Source of the DNA: Tolypeutes matacus
Lineage: Eukaryota; Chordata; Mammalia; Cingulata; Chlamyphoridae
Assembly: GCA_026826555.1 (NCBI GenBank)
Contig: JAKSZT010053883.1
Coordinates: forward strand, 28,635,763-28,699,762
Direction: 5' to 3'
Length of the DNA stretch: 64,000 nt
The position numbers were made by a program, and so were the translations under genes. The notes beneath the pieces are model-generated. The model worked only from the letters and a program-made list of their open reading frames with translations, did not search any database and had not been told where the DNA came from. This document shows, in pieces, positions 38,940 through 52,062 of this stretch; positions within the stretch are counted from its first letter, which is position 1; each line of letters begins with the position of its first letter.

Positions 38940-39480
38940 TTAAGCCAATAGGCATTTTTAATATTCTACTTGGAAATCTCCCAAGTCAGAACCCACAACT
39001 TCATTAAGCATATTTTCCAACAGAGGGTGGAAGCAAAAGCCTCTGAAAAAAAGGAAGTATTATGAAACTGTTCCCTGAGAGCAAAACGGGACCCTAATCG
39101 AAGAACATTCTCTGTGTCCAGAGTAGGGGAACTTGACACCAGGTACTTGGGTAGATTTCAGAATTACTATGGACCAGTGACTATTATATGTTTTGTTCTT
39201 CTCTTTTATTGAAAAGGAGTGTCCATTGGAATTATTTTTCTCTCTATCACCAGGTGTAATGAGGAGAGGGGAGTAAGCCAATAACTTGTCTCTTTAGTTC
39301 ACAGTTCTCTGGATTGAAGGAGTTGCACCTGAACAGTTGTAGCCAATGTACTATACCAGAGGACAGTCTTCTGAATCTAGGCCTGATTAGGATGGTGAGA
39401 TATTGGACTTTGATCCAATGCCATAATGGTCTGATACTTTTGGTGCAGGGGGTGAGTGTGTTTTGCATGTGGAAGGGATA
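38940..39480. other. Unclassified intergenic sequence
   Basis: No gene, RNA or repeat family could be named. Short open frames show no recognisable domain. Confidence 0.5.
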
Positions 39481-39489
39481 TCAACTGTT

Positions 39490-40010
39490 GTGACCAGAAG
39501 ATGAACTGTGGAAGATTGTTTCCAAAGATGGCTGCCAACAATTCTTCCCATTTCTGTATGTGCATGATGCTTCTCCTATCAAGAGGCAGAATCTGTATCC
39601 CCTTTATTTGGATCTGGTCTGGACTTGTGGCTTGCTGTGACCAATAAATTGCAGGAAAAGTGGCACTGTGACAGTTATAGGCCTAGGCATTAAGAGGACA
39701 GGCAACCTATGCCTTTGCTCTCTTGGAGCCACAATTTAAATAGGTCTGGCCAGCTTGCTGTAGAGACCACATGAAAGGAGACAAAGAAGTCCCAGACCTT
39801 CCCTGTCAAAGTCCCAGGCATGTATGTGAAGCCAAGCTCCTAGCTGAATGCATCCACAGGAGTAACCCAAAGCAACATCATTTGAAGCAGAAAAACTACC
39901 CCACTGAGCCCAGACAATCACAGAATTGTGCAAAATAACAAATTGTTGTTTAAAGCTGCAAAGTTTTGGAGTGGTTTGCTACATATCAATATGTAATTGA
40001 AACATCAAAA
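39490..40010 (+). repeat. MLT1/MaLR-like LTR fragment
   Basis: 'tccaaagatggctgccaaca', 'ggcttgctgtgaccaataaa' and 'aattgttgtttaaagctgca' (then 'aagttttggagtggtttgct') follow the layout of old mammalian MLT1-type LTRs. The ends are uncertain. Confidence 0.6.
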
Positions 40011-40293
40011 TAGTTTACACCTTTTAGTTTGATGTTATTAGGCTTTTCCTTTCAGTATGTATACTTTGTTTCAAGAATCCTTACTTTATGCTTATATTAC
40101 AAATTCCCAGTTAATGAATGATATCTTGGCTATATATAAAATTCTTGGAATTTAGTTTCTATCATAGTATTGCAGATGGAGATTACATATTTACTATAAT
40201 TCACTTTCTTATGTAAGTAAAATGTTATTTTTCATGCTTGGAATCTTGTAAGCCTTTTTTCTTGTTTTCTGTTTCACTTAGAATTTCCTCTGC

Positions 40294-41230
40294 TGTGGTA
40301 GTTTGGAGCTATGTACCCCAGAAAAACATGTTCTTAAACTTAATCCGTACCTGTAGGTTTGAACCCATTGTAAGGAGGACCTTTGATGAGGTTACTTCAG
40401 TTAAGGTGTGACATAACTCAGTCAGGATGGGTCTATTTTTTTTTTAAGATTTATTTAATTTATTTATTTCTCTCCACTCCCTTGTAGTTTTTCACTTGCT
40501 GAGTCTGTTCATCTTCCTTGTCTCTTTTAGGAGGCACCAGGAGCTGAACTCAGGACCTCCAATGTGGGAGGGAGGTGTCTAATCCCTTGAGCCACCTCCA
40601 CTCCTGCTTTGTTGTGTCTCTCTTTCTGTTTTTCCTCCCCACATCTCTTGTTGCATCAGCTCACCAGGCCTGCCTGTTGCATCAGCTAGCTGTCTTCTTT
40701 TGGAGGCACCGGGAACCTCTGCTCCCTGCTTTGTTGTGTCTCACATTATATTCTTTTCTTCTTGTGTCTCTTATTGTGTCAGCTTGCCATGCCTTCCTGT
40801 AACGCCAGCTCGCTATTTTCTTTAGGAGGCACCAGGATTCGAACCAGTGACCTCCCATGTGGTAGGTGGGAGCCCAGTTGCCTGAGCCACATCTGCTTCC
40901 CAGCATAGGTCTTAATCCTATTACTGTAGTACTTTATAAACAGAATGAAATTCAGACAGAGAGAAAGCCATAGGAAATAAGAAGCTGAAGGTCAACAGAA
41001 CCAGGAGATTAGGGAGAGACCAGGAGAAGCTGTCATGTGCATAGCCATGTGACAGAGGAGGCCAGGACCAAGAATCACTAGCAGCCAGCCTTAGAATGTC
41101 TTTGGGAAGAATCACCTTGATGATGCTTTGATTTGAACTTTCTGCTAGCCTCAAAACTGTGAGCTAATAAATTCCCACTGTTTAAGCCAACCCATTGCAT
41201 GATATTTGAGCAGCCAAGAAAATGAAAACA
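40294..41230 (+). mobile_element. Solo LTR (MaLR-like) split by a SINE
   Basis: It starts TGTGGTAGTTTGGAGC and ends GAAAATGAAAACA. The 5-bp duplication TCTGC flanks it (40289-40293, 41231-41235). Text near the 3' end ('cctcaaaactgtgagctaat', then 'aaattcccactgtttaagcc') resembles MaLR-type LTRs. A 470-bp SINE sits inside; without it the LTR is about 467 bp. Confidence 0.85.
40435..40904 (-). mobile_element. Multi-headed DAS-type SINE in the LTR
   Basis: It is inverted relative to the LTR. Complete heads read on the minus strand from about 40901 and about 40605, with a partial one near 40730, and a T-rich end at 40436-40470. The duplication ATGGGTCT/ATAGGTCT (one mismatch) flanks it, so it was one insertion of about 470 bp. 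Confidence 0.8.
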
Positions 41231-41235
41231 TCTGC

Positions 41236-42060
41236 TTGCTATCCAAACACCATGCAGTATTGCCTTTTACTTCCCAGCATTTTTTTTCTTTTATTTGAAA
41301 GTAACTCATAACCAAATGTTAATATTTCTTTAGCAAAACTTATGAATAAACAACAAAACAAAAGCAATGAGCAAACAGATGAGGGAGCCATCTCAGGGTT
41401 TTTTGTGTTTTTTTTAAATTATGAATATTCATACTAAGTATTATAAATAAAAACTAAATAGCCTCATATCAGTTCAGGTTAGGTTTCACTGCTATAAGTG
41501 TTCAGGTTAGGTCATATTATACGAACAAAAGAATTATGAAAAAAACTCAATTTTTGGAGACCAGAGATATATTCTTATTCTCTCCTTCTCCCTCATCTTC
41601 AACCATAAATCACCAATCCATGGTCAGGGTTGGCCCTGGTCCTCTGGTCTACACAAACTTGTTCACATCAGCCCTGTATCCTCTCTAACCTGGCCTACCC
41701 ATGCCTAGATCCTCACCCTCACCTTTGGCTCTGGTCCCACTTGCTTCACATGCCTCAGAAATGAAGTCTATCATTTCTCCACCTTGACTTCAGGCCTTGA
41801 AGCATTCTTCCTACATTTGCTTCTCTGCCCTTGGCATCTCCTGCTTTTCTGGTTCTAAGAAGAGGAAGGAGAGTTTCCCTTTGGGTGATAGATATCCTTT
41901 TTAGCATTGGGTTGTCCTTATCTGATTCAGAACCACCACTTTGTCTCTAGGAATGGTACCTCTTTTACTTAACACTTCTAGCCAGGAAGGGCCTTCTGGG
42001 TGCTCTCTGGAACGTCTCCTCACACTTTCTAGGTCTTTTTCTATTCTCTATAAGTGGCTC
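41236..42060. other. Intergenic, nothing firmly recognised
   Basis: A pyrimidine-rich part at 41590-41900 may be an old L2 or a unique segment. I cannot decide. Confidence 0.4.
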
Positions 42061-42061
42061 C

Positions 42062-43679
42062 CAAAGAACAGGTTTCTTTTTTAAAAATTTTATAACAGCT
42101 TTATTGAAATATAATTCATATACCATACAATTCACCCATTTAAGTTACAATTCAATGACTTTTAGTGTATTCACAGTTATCCAATTATCACCACAATAAT
42201 ATTAGAACATTTTCATTACTCCCAAAAGAAACCCTGTACCCATTAGCAATAACTCCCCATTTCCCTTCAATTCTTAGGCAATTACCAATGTACTTCTGTC
42301 TGTTGATTGCCTATTCCCGATGTTTCATATAAATGGAATCATAAGTGGTCCTTTCATTTAGCATAGTTTCATCCATAGTTCAACCATGTTGTAGCATGTA
42401 TTAGAACTTCTTTTATTTTTATTGCCAAAAATATTTCATTATATGTATATAACACATTTTATTTATTCATTCATCAGTTGATGGACATTTCAGGTGTTTC
42501 CACTTTTTGGCTATTATGAATAATGCTGCTGTGAATAGTCATGTACACTTTTTTGTCTGTTAGTTTGGTTGTTTTTTTGTTTTTGTTTTTTTGTTTTTTG
42601 TGTTTTGTTGGTGCTAAAACCCAGGAATGAACCAAGTCATGTACACTTTTTTTTTGTAGACATACATTCTCATTTCTCTTCAGTATCCCAAGAGTGGAAT
42701 TGCTGGGTAATATGGTAATTCTATTTTAAACATTTAAAGAACTGCCAGACTGTTTTCCAGAGTGGCTGCACCATTTTACATTCCTTCCATCAGTGTATGA
42801 GAGTTCCAATTTCTCCACATCCTCATCAACATTTGTTATTATCTCTCTTTTTCATTATAGCCATCTTAGTGGGTGTGAAGTGGTATCTCATTGTGGGTTA
42901 GATTTGCAACCCTAATGACTAATGATGTTGAGCATTAATCCACGTGCTTATCCACCATTTGAATATCTTTTTTGGAGAATTGTCTATTCAAATCCCTTGC
43001 CTATTTTTTAAGTGGATTACTTGTCTATTTATTATTGAGTTGTAAGAGTTCTTTACATATTCTAGATACAAGTCCCTTGTCAGATATATGATCTGTAAAA
43101 AATGTATACCACTCATTTTCTTGATCATTTCCTTTAAAACATAAAAGTTTTTAATTTTGATAATGACAGTTTTATCTTTTTTTCCTTTTGTTGTTTGTAG
43201 CTTCAGTATTAGAGTATTAGAACTTCTTTTATTTTTATTGCCAAAAATATTTCATTATATGTATATAACACATTTTATTTATTCATTCTTTTTTTCCTTT
43301 TGTTGTTTGTGGCTTCAGTGTCATATCTAAGAAGCCAATGAATAACCCACGGTCACAAAGATTTATGTCTGTTTTCTTTCTCCCATTGAATTTTTTGGCA
43401 CCCTTGTAAAAATCAATTGCCTGTAAAGATCAAAGTTTATTTCTGAACTCTTGTTTCTATTCAGTTGATCTATATATCTATCCATATGCCTGTACCACAT
43501 TGTCCAGGTTACTGTAGCTTTAAGTGTTGAAATCAGGAAGTGTGAGACCATCAACTTGTTTTTCTTTTTCAAGATTGTTGAGGTTATTCTGGGTCCTTTG
43601 CATTTCTATATAAATTTTAGGATCAGCTTATCCATTTCTGCAAAGAAGCCAGCTGATTTTTATACAACCTAAAATTTTC
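42062..43679 (-). mobile_element. Old L1 fragment, minus strand (3'UTR to mid ORF2)
   Basis: Read on the minus strand, the element runs from ORF2 ('gcagaaatgg'-type text near 43640) to its 3'UTR ('cagctttattgaaatataat' at 42100). Typical inverted ORF2 phrases include 'gaatagtcatgtacac' and 'atcttagtgggtgtgaagtg'. A local duplication and templated insertion lies at 43209-43320. Confidence 0.85.
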
Positions 43680-46560
43680 TGCTTTTAACCATAATAACAT
43701 ATATAATTCAGTGCTAATTACATTCACAATGTTCTGTTACCATCACTACCATTCAGTTCCTAAACTTCACAATCAACCTAAATAGAAATTTTGTATAAAT
43801 TAAGAATTAATTGGGAAGCGGCTGTGGCTCAATCAGTAGGGCTCCCGTTTACCATATGGGAGGCCCCGGGTTCAGTTCCCCGGGCCTCCTGGTGAAGGCA
43901 GGCCCGCCCGCACGGTGTGGTTAGCTGACCCAGCGAGCACAAGCAGCAAGGGGGGGATAAATGAATAAATAAATAAAATCTTTAAAAAAAAAAAAAAAAA
44001 AGAATTAATTTCCCGTTCCCTACCCCCAACCCAGCCCCTGGTAACCTATATTCTAGATTCTACCTCTGTGAGTTTGCTTACTCTAATTATTTCATATTAG
44101 TGAGGTCATCCAATATTTGTCCTTTTGTGTCTGGCTTATTTCACTCAACATGATGTCTTCAAAGTTTATCCATGTTATCACGTGAACCAGAACTTCATTC
44201 CTTTTTAATATTTAATAATATTCCAGTGTATGTATATACCACATTTTGTTTTACCGTTCATTGGTTGATAGATACTTGGGTTGCTTCCATCTTTTTGGCA
44301 ATTTTGAAAAATGCCACTATGCATATAGGTGTGCAAATCTCAGTTCGACCCTTAGCTTTCAATACTTTGGGCTACATACTGAGTAGAGAGATTGCCAGGT
44401 CATTTGGTAATTCTATACTTAGCTTTCTGAGGGACAGCCAAGCTGTCTTCCACATCAGCTGCACCATTTTACATTCTTACCAGCAATGAATGAGTGTTCC
44501 TATTTCTCCACATCCCCTCCAACACCTGTAATTTTCTATTTTTTTTTTTAATATTAGCCATTCTAGTGGGTGTGAAATGGTATCTCATTGTGATTTTCAT
44601 TTGCATGTCTCCATTGACTAATGATGTTGAGCGTCATTTCATGTGCTTTTTAGCCACATGTATATCATCTTTGAAGAAATGTCTATTAAACCTTTTCCCA
44701 CATTTTCAGTTGGGTTGTTTATCTTTTAATTGTTGAGTTGTAGGATTTCTTTAAATATTCTGGATATTAAACCCTTATCAGATATGTGGTTTCCAAATAT
44801 TTTCTCCCATGGAGTAGGTTGTCATTTCACTTTTGTTTTAATTTTGGTGAGGTCCCATTTATCTATTTTTTTTTCTTTTGTTGGGTGTGAAGTCTAAAAA
44901 ATGTTGCCTAATACAAGATCCTGAAGATGCTTCCCTACATTTTCTTCTAGGAGCTTTATAGTTCTGTTTTTATATGGTGTGAGATATAGGTCCTCCTTCA
45001 TTCTTTTGCATATGGCTATCCAGTTCTCCCAGTACCAGGTGTTGAAGAAACTATTTTTTCCCAATTGAATGCATATGGTAGCTTTGTCAAAAATCAATTG
45101 GCTATAGAGGTCAGGGTCTATTTCTGAACTCTCAATTTGATTCCATTTGTCAATATAGCTATCCTTGTGCCAGCACTATGCTGTTTTGACCACTTCTTTA
45201 AATTCAAGAAGTGTGAATCCTTCAACTTCATTCTCCTTTTTCAAGATGTTTTGGCTATTCTGGGGCCCCTTACCCTTCCGTATAAATTTGGTGATTGGCT
45301 TTTCCGTTTCAGCAAAGAATTCTGATTGGTATTGCATTGAATCTGTAAATCATTTTGGGTAGATTTGACATCTTAACAATATTTAGTCTTCTAATTCACA
45401 TGCATGGAAGGTCCTTCCATGTATTTATATCTTATTTTATTTATTTTAGCAATGTTTTGTATCTTTTGTAGTGTTTTAATCAAGGAAGGATGCTGGATTT
45501 TGTCAAATGACTTTTCTGCATCAATCGATATGATCATGTGCTTTTTCTTCTTTGATTTATCAATGTGATGAATTATGCTGATTGATTTTCTTATATTGAA
45601 CTATGTTTGCATACCTGGGGTAAAACCCACTTGATCATGATATATAATTCTTTTAATGTGCTATTGGATTCAATTAGCAAGTATTTTGTTGAGGATTTTT
45701 GCATCTATATTCACTAGAGAAATTGGTCTGTAATTTTCCTTTTCATAGTGTCTTTACCTGGCTTTGGTATTAGCGTGATAATACCTGGCTTTGGTATTAG
45801 GCTTCACAGAATGAGTTTGGTAGTGTTCCCTCCTGTTCAATTTTTTGGAAGAGTTTCAGCAAGATTGGTATTAAATCTCCTTTGAATGATCAGTAGAATT
45901 CACCTGTGAAGTCATCTGGTCCTCAGCTTTTCATTTTGGGGAGGATTTTGATGACTATTTCAATCTTTTTACTTGTGATTGATTTGTTGAGGTCTTCTAT
46001 TTCTTCTGGGGTCAGTGTAGGTTTTTTGTGTGTTTATAGGAATTTGTCCATTTCGTCTATGTTGTCTAGTTTGATGGTGTATAGTTGTTCATAGTATCCT
46101 CTTATGAATGCTTTTATTTCTGTGGGGTTAGTAGTAATGTCTCCCCTCTCATTTCTGATTTTATTTATTTGCATCTTCTGTCTTTTTTTTCTTTGTCAAA
46201 CTGGCTAAGAGTTTGTCAGTTTTGTTGATCTTCTCAAAGAACAAACTCTCTGGTTTTCTTGATTCTCTCTATTGCTTTTTTGTTCTCAATTTCATTTATG
46301 TCATTTATTTTTGCTCTAATCTTTGTTATTTCTTTCCTTCTGCTTGCTTTCAGTTTAGTTTGCTGTTCTTTTTCTATTTCCTCCAGGTGTGCACTTAGGT
46401 CTTTGATTTTAGCTCTTTCTTCTTTTTTAATGCCCTGACTTCACTGCATCCCATAAGTTTTTATATATTGTGCTCTCATTTTCATTTATCACAAGATATT
46501 TCCATTTTTCATAGCATCATGTTCCTGTTTTATGAAGGTAATAAATTCTCTTAACTCTCT
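43680..46560 (-). mobile_element. L1 fragment, minus strand (3'UTR to endonuclease region)
   Basis: A separate L1, since its own 3'UTR begins again at 43680. Broken ORF2 pieces read on the minus strand include [20 protein letters not shown] (near 44940-45000), RT text around 45500-45640 and a Lys/Glu-rich linker region to about 46430. The upper end is vague. A small tandem duplication (TACCTGGCTTTGGTATTA) lies at 45757-45799. Confidence 0.85.
43813..43999 (+). mobile_element. Long-form DAS-type SINE
   Basis: It has the head GGGAAGCGGCTGTGGCTCAA, a GC-rich body, a GGGGGGATAAATGAATAAAT tail and an A run. The duplication AAGAATTAATT lies at 43802-43812 and 44000-44010. It sits inside the minus-strand L1 3'UTR. 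Confidence 0.95.
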
Positions 46561-47760
46561 GGGCATATTAATTAAAATTGGTCAGTGTTTTAGTTACTTT
46601 CTTCTCTTTCCTTATTGTCCTTTTTATTCTATCTACTTTTTCCCTGCTTTTTAGTTTGGACTTAACCCTTTCACCTTCAAATTTTCCTCAAATGTCTGGT
46701 TTCCTTGGTGCTTTATTGATTTTTTAGTGAAGCACAGAAAAGATAATTGGATCAGCTATATATATGGAGAAGTGAGCTCCACTGATTTTCATTGGGGGTT
46801 CTCAAATGCTCATCTAAATATCTTTTCTTTAGGGTCATTCAGTTTCTTTCTCCAAAGAAGAATTCTTCAAGGTCTTGACTGATTGCCAGAGATCTAAGTG
46901 CAATACAGGGTAAGAGGGCTGCAAGCCTCATTATTCTGTTTGCAGACTTCCACTATTGACATTCTCCATTTTCGTCCCCACTCATCAGCTCCACTCTCAC
47001 TTGTGCCTGAAATCCCCAAACCAGAACCCTATCTGGTTCAATTTTCCCAAAATAAAGGAATGGGGATGGGGTAGTTGCCTAGCTGTAAAGGAGGATGGCA
47101 AAGTCCTGGGGACCTGACAGTTTCAAATTTAGAGTTTCTACCAATTTCTCTGTTTTCATCCCTATGCCACTATCCATCATCTGAGATGCCTGGTACTTGC
47201 ATATCCTGAGCCTTTCTGGAATTCTATGGAATAAATTGACTTCTTTCTGGAAATATCCTTCCTCTGCAGGCATATAGCTTCCTCCTTTTGTTTCTACTCT
47301 TCCATGAACTTTTTTTCTTCCAGAATATGCTGAACTCTTCCATTCTTTTATATCTCCTTTCCCATTCTTTTTGCCCCCTTTTTTATATTGTTTTTATTTC
47401 TTTAATGTCAATTTAGTTGAGTTTCAGGGGGGAAACATTTTAAAGCAGAATTTAGCCCTGTCAATTCTACTCCCAAACATTTTTCACCGTTTCATATGAG
47501 GGACCCACTTTCTGAGGGAAGCAGTTGCACCTGTGTAGAAGGGTCATCTCTTGTCATTCTGCCCCACACCAGGAAATGGGCCTGTCCTGAGTAGTCAGGT
47601 TTGGGGATTCCAGAAGGCCAAGACTGATTGTATGCTTGATGAAAGCCAAGGTCCTAGGCAGTCTGTGATCCCTGATCTCCATCCCCATACACTCCTAGGA
47701 CACATTCCAAGAAGGAGCAATGTGGGAATGTGGGAGAGGAGAGACATGCCCCCAAGTCCT
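46560..47760. other. Unclassified intergenic sequence
   Basis: Moderate complexity, with no domain or repeat family I can name. It may include the decayed end of the preceding L1. Confidence 0.4.
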
Positions 47761-47773
47761 CCCTCTCACCCTG

Positions 47774-47966
47774 ATTTTGTTTTTGTTTTTTTTTAAAAGA
47801 TTTTATTTATTTATTCATTTATCCCCCCCTTGCTGCTTGTGCTCGCTGAGTCAGCTAACCACGCCGTGCGGGCGGGCTTGCCTTCACCAGGAGGCCCCGG
47901 GAACCCAACCCGGGGCCTCCCATATGGTAAACGGGAGCCCTACTGATTGAGCCACAGCCGCTTCCC
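47774..47966 (-). mobile_element. Long-form DAS-type SINE, minus strand
   Basis: Reading the minus strand, the head is GGGAAGCGGCTGTGGCTCAA and the tail GGGGGGATAAATGAATAAAT. The duplication TCTCACCCTG lies at 47764-47773 and 47967-47976. Confidence 0.95.
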
Positions 47967-48205
47967 TCTCACCCTGTTTTGGTGGATAGTGTGGTAGCTT
48001 TCTTTATAAGACTTTTCCATTTCTACTTGGAAAGAGAAAATCTTTAGCACTGGAGAACCATGTATGCCTGCCTGGTGGAATTCCTCCCTAATCTAGAGGG
48101 TTCTATCTGTGCACCCCTTCCCAAGCACCCCCTTGCCTCCAGGTTATTGGCCTTAGCTTCAGAGCTCCCACCCTCCCTCAGCTATATTAGCCTGGGCTTG
48201 GGGAG

Positions 48206-48632
48206 TGTATTAGTTGGGTTGTCTAGGGAAACAGAATCAACAGGAGCTATCTGTAAATAGTATGAGATTTTATAAAATTTTCTCACATGACCATGGGGAT
48301 GCACAAGTTCAGATTCCTCAAGCAGGCTGCAAACCATGGGCTCCGATGAGCTCCCAGGAGAAGTTGGCTGTCCAAAGAGGAGCTGGGAAATTCTCTCTGA
48401 ATACTGAAATCACTTCCCCTTTTAAGGTATTCAGTTGATTGTATAAAACATCACTCATTGCTGACAGCAATCTCACTGGTTGATTATAGGTGTAATTAAT
48501 CATCTATTCAGTAAACTCACGGATGACTAAAGTCAGTAAATGTCCATGTATTACAATTAGCACAGTGCTTCCTTGACCAAACAACTGGGTACAATTACCT
48601 GGCCAATTTGATACATTAGCCTAACCATCACA
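48206..48632 (-). mobile_element. Solo LTR (second family), minus strand
   Basis: A 427-bp element begins TGTATTAGTTGGG and ends CTAACCATCACA on the plus strand. The perfect 5-bp duplication GGGAG flanks it (48201-48205, 48633-48637). The copy at 54762-55200 is the same family in the opposite orientation. Confidence 0.87.
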
Positions 48633-48639
48633 GGGAGTG

Positions 48640-49230
48640 AATAACGACTTAGTTAGTTTCTCCAGCTCTGCATGGGGGCAGTGGATAAAGTTTTAATTAG
48701 GGGGAGGGTGTTTATAAATTTGGGCTAGTGAGTGCTTGTTTAGTAATAAGCATAGGTTTTAATATGTTGATCTATAAAGAATATATGAAAATAAACATAC
48801 ATAGCAACATAGATGTACAAGCAGTTGTTTATGTAAGTTGTATATGATTTAAATTACTGTGTGTGTGCATATACAAAGAGGAGATAGCAGAGTCAGAAAT
48901 TGATTAGGCTGTGATGTAATCATGAGTGTCCTCCTGGCAACCTCAGCAGGGACCATGACAAGACAGTTCATCCATCTATTGCTTCTCTGAGACCAGCATC
49001 ATGTGTTCCCACAATCTTAGTCTTCAGAGTTAAAAGACACCTTTGGCTTGTCTGGTGCTTGGCTCTCTGATGAAGCTTTCCAAAATGAGTCTACCAGTCT
49101 CTGCTTGCACACCTCTCAAGACAAGGAGTTAACTCCTTCTTAGCATCTCCTTCCACAGCAGACAGCTCTGCCTGATAACTAAACCTGGCCAAGCCACCAC
49201 CTCCACTTATATCATTCAGCTCTGAGATGC
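48640..49230. other. Intergenic, nothing recognised
   Basis: Unique-looking sequence between two LTRs. No feature could be supported. Confidence 0.5.
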
Positions 49231-49235
49231 CACCC

Positions 49236-49893
49236 TGTGGCAGTTTGATAATATTTATGATTTCCAAAAAGAGATATAGACTATGTTTGTAAACTGGTCA
49301 GTTCCTCTGTGTGTGATAACCCTTTGATTGTATTAGATTCAGCTGAGATGTCTGATTAAATTATTTTAAGATTAGGGCTTTGATTCAACCACATCATTAG
49401 GGTACAACTCAGCGTTGAGTCCCAGGCCCCTTGGTGAGCTGATAAAACAGACTATCACATGGAAGTAGATACACAGGAGAAGAACACAGAGGAATAGAGA
49501 CGGCTCATTAGACATGGCAGAGGCCCCAGGAAGAGGGATAAGCGTGATAGTCTACAGCTGACCTTGTGAAGAGAAGAGAGCAGCTGAGCCTGGAAAGAAA
49601 CAAGCCCCAGGGAGAGAGATGAGCCTTATGCCAGCCTACAGCTGAAATCAGAAGAAGCTGGGACCATGGAGCCTTAAGAAGAAGAAGGAGGGCAGAACCC
49701 TCACAGACATTACCCGCCATCTTGCTTCAACACGTGGCAAATGACTTTGGGTGAGAAAGTACCTCTTGTGGTATCTTCAGTTGGATTCTTTAGGGCCTTG
49801 TGACTGTAAACTTTTACCCCAAATAAATACCCTTTATAAAAACCAACAGAGTTCTGGTACTTTGCATCAGCACCCCTTTGGCTGACTAATATA
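49236..49893 (+). mobile_element. Solo LTR, same family as that in L1 ORF1
   Basis: It starts TGTGGCAGTTTGATAA and ends GGCTGACTAATATA. The 5-bp duplication CACCC flanks it (49231-49235, 49894-49898). AATAAA lies at 49822-49827. At 658 bp it is longer than the 499-bp copy at 1956, mainly through extra purine-rich sequence in the middle. Confidence 0.87.
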
Positions 49894-49899
49894 CACCCT

Positions 49900-50060
49900 T
49901 CTTTGCCTCAATCACTGAGGCTGAAATTATTGAATATTATTGAGTACTTACTGTATGCCAGAGCCTGTGCTGGGAACTGGAGACATGTGGATGGATGATA
50001 TAGATGGCCTTTAAATTTCATACACTGGTGGGGGGTCAGAAATGGAAAAAAAAAAACTAT
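49900..50060 (+). repeat. MIR/L2-like fragment
   Basis: 'ttgagtacttactgtatgcc' and 'gcctgtgctgggaactggag' are typical of the 3' ends of old SINE/LINE2 elements. Confidence 0.55.
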
Positions 50061-50074
50061 TAAAAAGAACAGAG

Positions 50075-50331
50075 AAGCTGCTCCTGGCTCCCACCCTGCT
50101 TTCGGCCCTCCTGGCTTCTGCGCCCTGCTCTTGCCATGTACCCCCTGCTCGGATCAATACGCAAGTAAAACCTGGGCATTTATAATCTATAATGGGAAAT
50201 TGTAGTCTATAAATCAGCCTTCTCTATCACTCTTCAGCCCCTTACCTTCTACCTGGGACCCATGATCTGTTATTTTCTCCCATTTCTCTTCCCTCCCTAC
50301 CTTAATAAATTATTGGCCTAACAAAAAAAAG
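50075..50331 (+). mobile_element. A-tailed retroposed insert of unknown origin
   Basis: A 257-bp insertion is flanked by AAAGAACAGAG (50064-50074 and 50332-50342). It ends with AATAAA about 15 nt before an A run, so an RNA with its own poly(A) signal was copied. The body matches none of the SINEs, L1s or LTRs here and no gene I recognise. Confidence 0.7.
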
Positions 50332-50342
50332 AAAGAACAGAG

Positions 50343-51406
50343 GAGGGAGTGACTAACTTGGCCTATGGAGAAAGAGAGGTGACTTTCAAGAAAGAATTCC
50401 TGGAGGAAAGAAGACCTGAGCTGAGACAGAGGGCAAAGTCAGGCAGAGGGAGCTTGTAGTTGGTGCTATCTCTTCTCCTGACAGCTCTCCTGGCTGTTTT
50501 CCCAGTTTCTGGCTTCCTTCTCTATCACTAAGCCCAGAAATCCAGAGAGGAGAGCAGGGGCTTAGATACCCCTGAGGCTTGGGCAAGGTCAGCCAGAGCT
50601 GAGGGGATCTGGTGTCACCACGTGGACCATGGTGTCAGTCAACCAGCGAACTTTCAGGAGACACCATGTGCACCCAGTCCTGTGCTCAACTCCCCTGTGG
50701 GAGAGGTCCAGAGGAAGAAGATGGGCCCTGGTACTGGCAGCCCCTGTCCCAATTCACACAGGGAGCTTATGGGGCAGTGCTGGTCCAGGAGACAGTCTTG
50801 AGCTCTGGCCCCAGGGAGGAAACTGGACTCCTGGGTCAGAGTTTAGGAAAGGTCATGGGCCTGGCCTGATTAAGCAGCTCCTGCCCTCATGGATCTCTGC
50901 CGTGGACTTAGGCTCCTGACTGCTGCTCTCTGGTGTCCTGGCAGGCTCAGGTCAGGCAGCACCCTGGACTCTCTGACCGCATTACCACAGCCCAATGCTG
51001 GTCATAGATTCTCAGACTAAAGAAGGCTCTGGGAGCTAAGCTGGAAGAAAATAATGAAGCAAATGAGTTCCTACTGTACCAGGCACTATGCCAGGTGTTT
51101 CACACAGATTAACACTTTAATCTTCACTACAACTCTCAGCTTCAATTTATTCATAAGGAAGGATACACAGTAAACTGCTGAAAACACTCATTTGTGATGG
51201 GGTAGAATTATAAGGGGGCTATGTTTCAATGTTTTACACAATAATGCATTATCCAAAAGATTTAAAATATTTATAAATTTTCTGTAAGAGTTTTTAACAG
51301 GTCAGGACTAGCTGTTGCACATTCCTTTCTACATCTCATTTTCTAGAACTCAAGTCACATAGCTGCACTTATTTTCAAGGAAAATATAGTTGTGTGTGGC
51401 CAGGAT
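50343..51406. other. Intergenic; MIR3-like fragment near 51050-51140
   Basis: 50586-51000 is GC-richer and looks unique. Its overlapping open frames show no domain. 51050-51140 ('accaggcactatgccaggtg') is MIR-like. Confidence 0.5.
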
Positions 51407-51507
51407 AAATAAACAGGATTTGGGAAGACTCCCGCCGCGGTCCTCGCCCCTCCTCCCCTTTCCCTCCGCCACCCCAGGAACGTAATAGCTCTTCAAGTCT
51501 GCAATAA

Positions 51508-52062
<555 letters not shown>

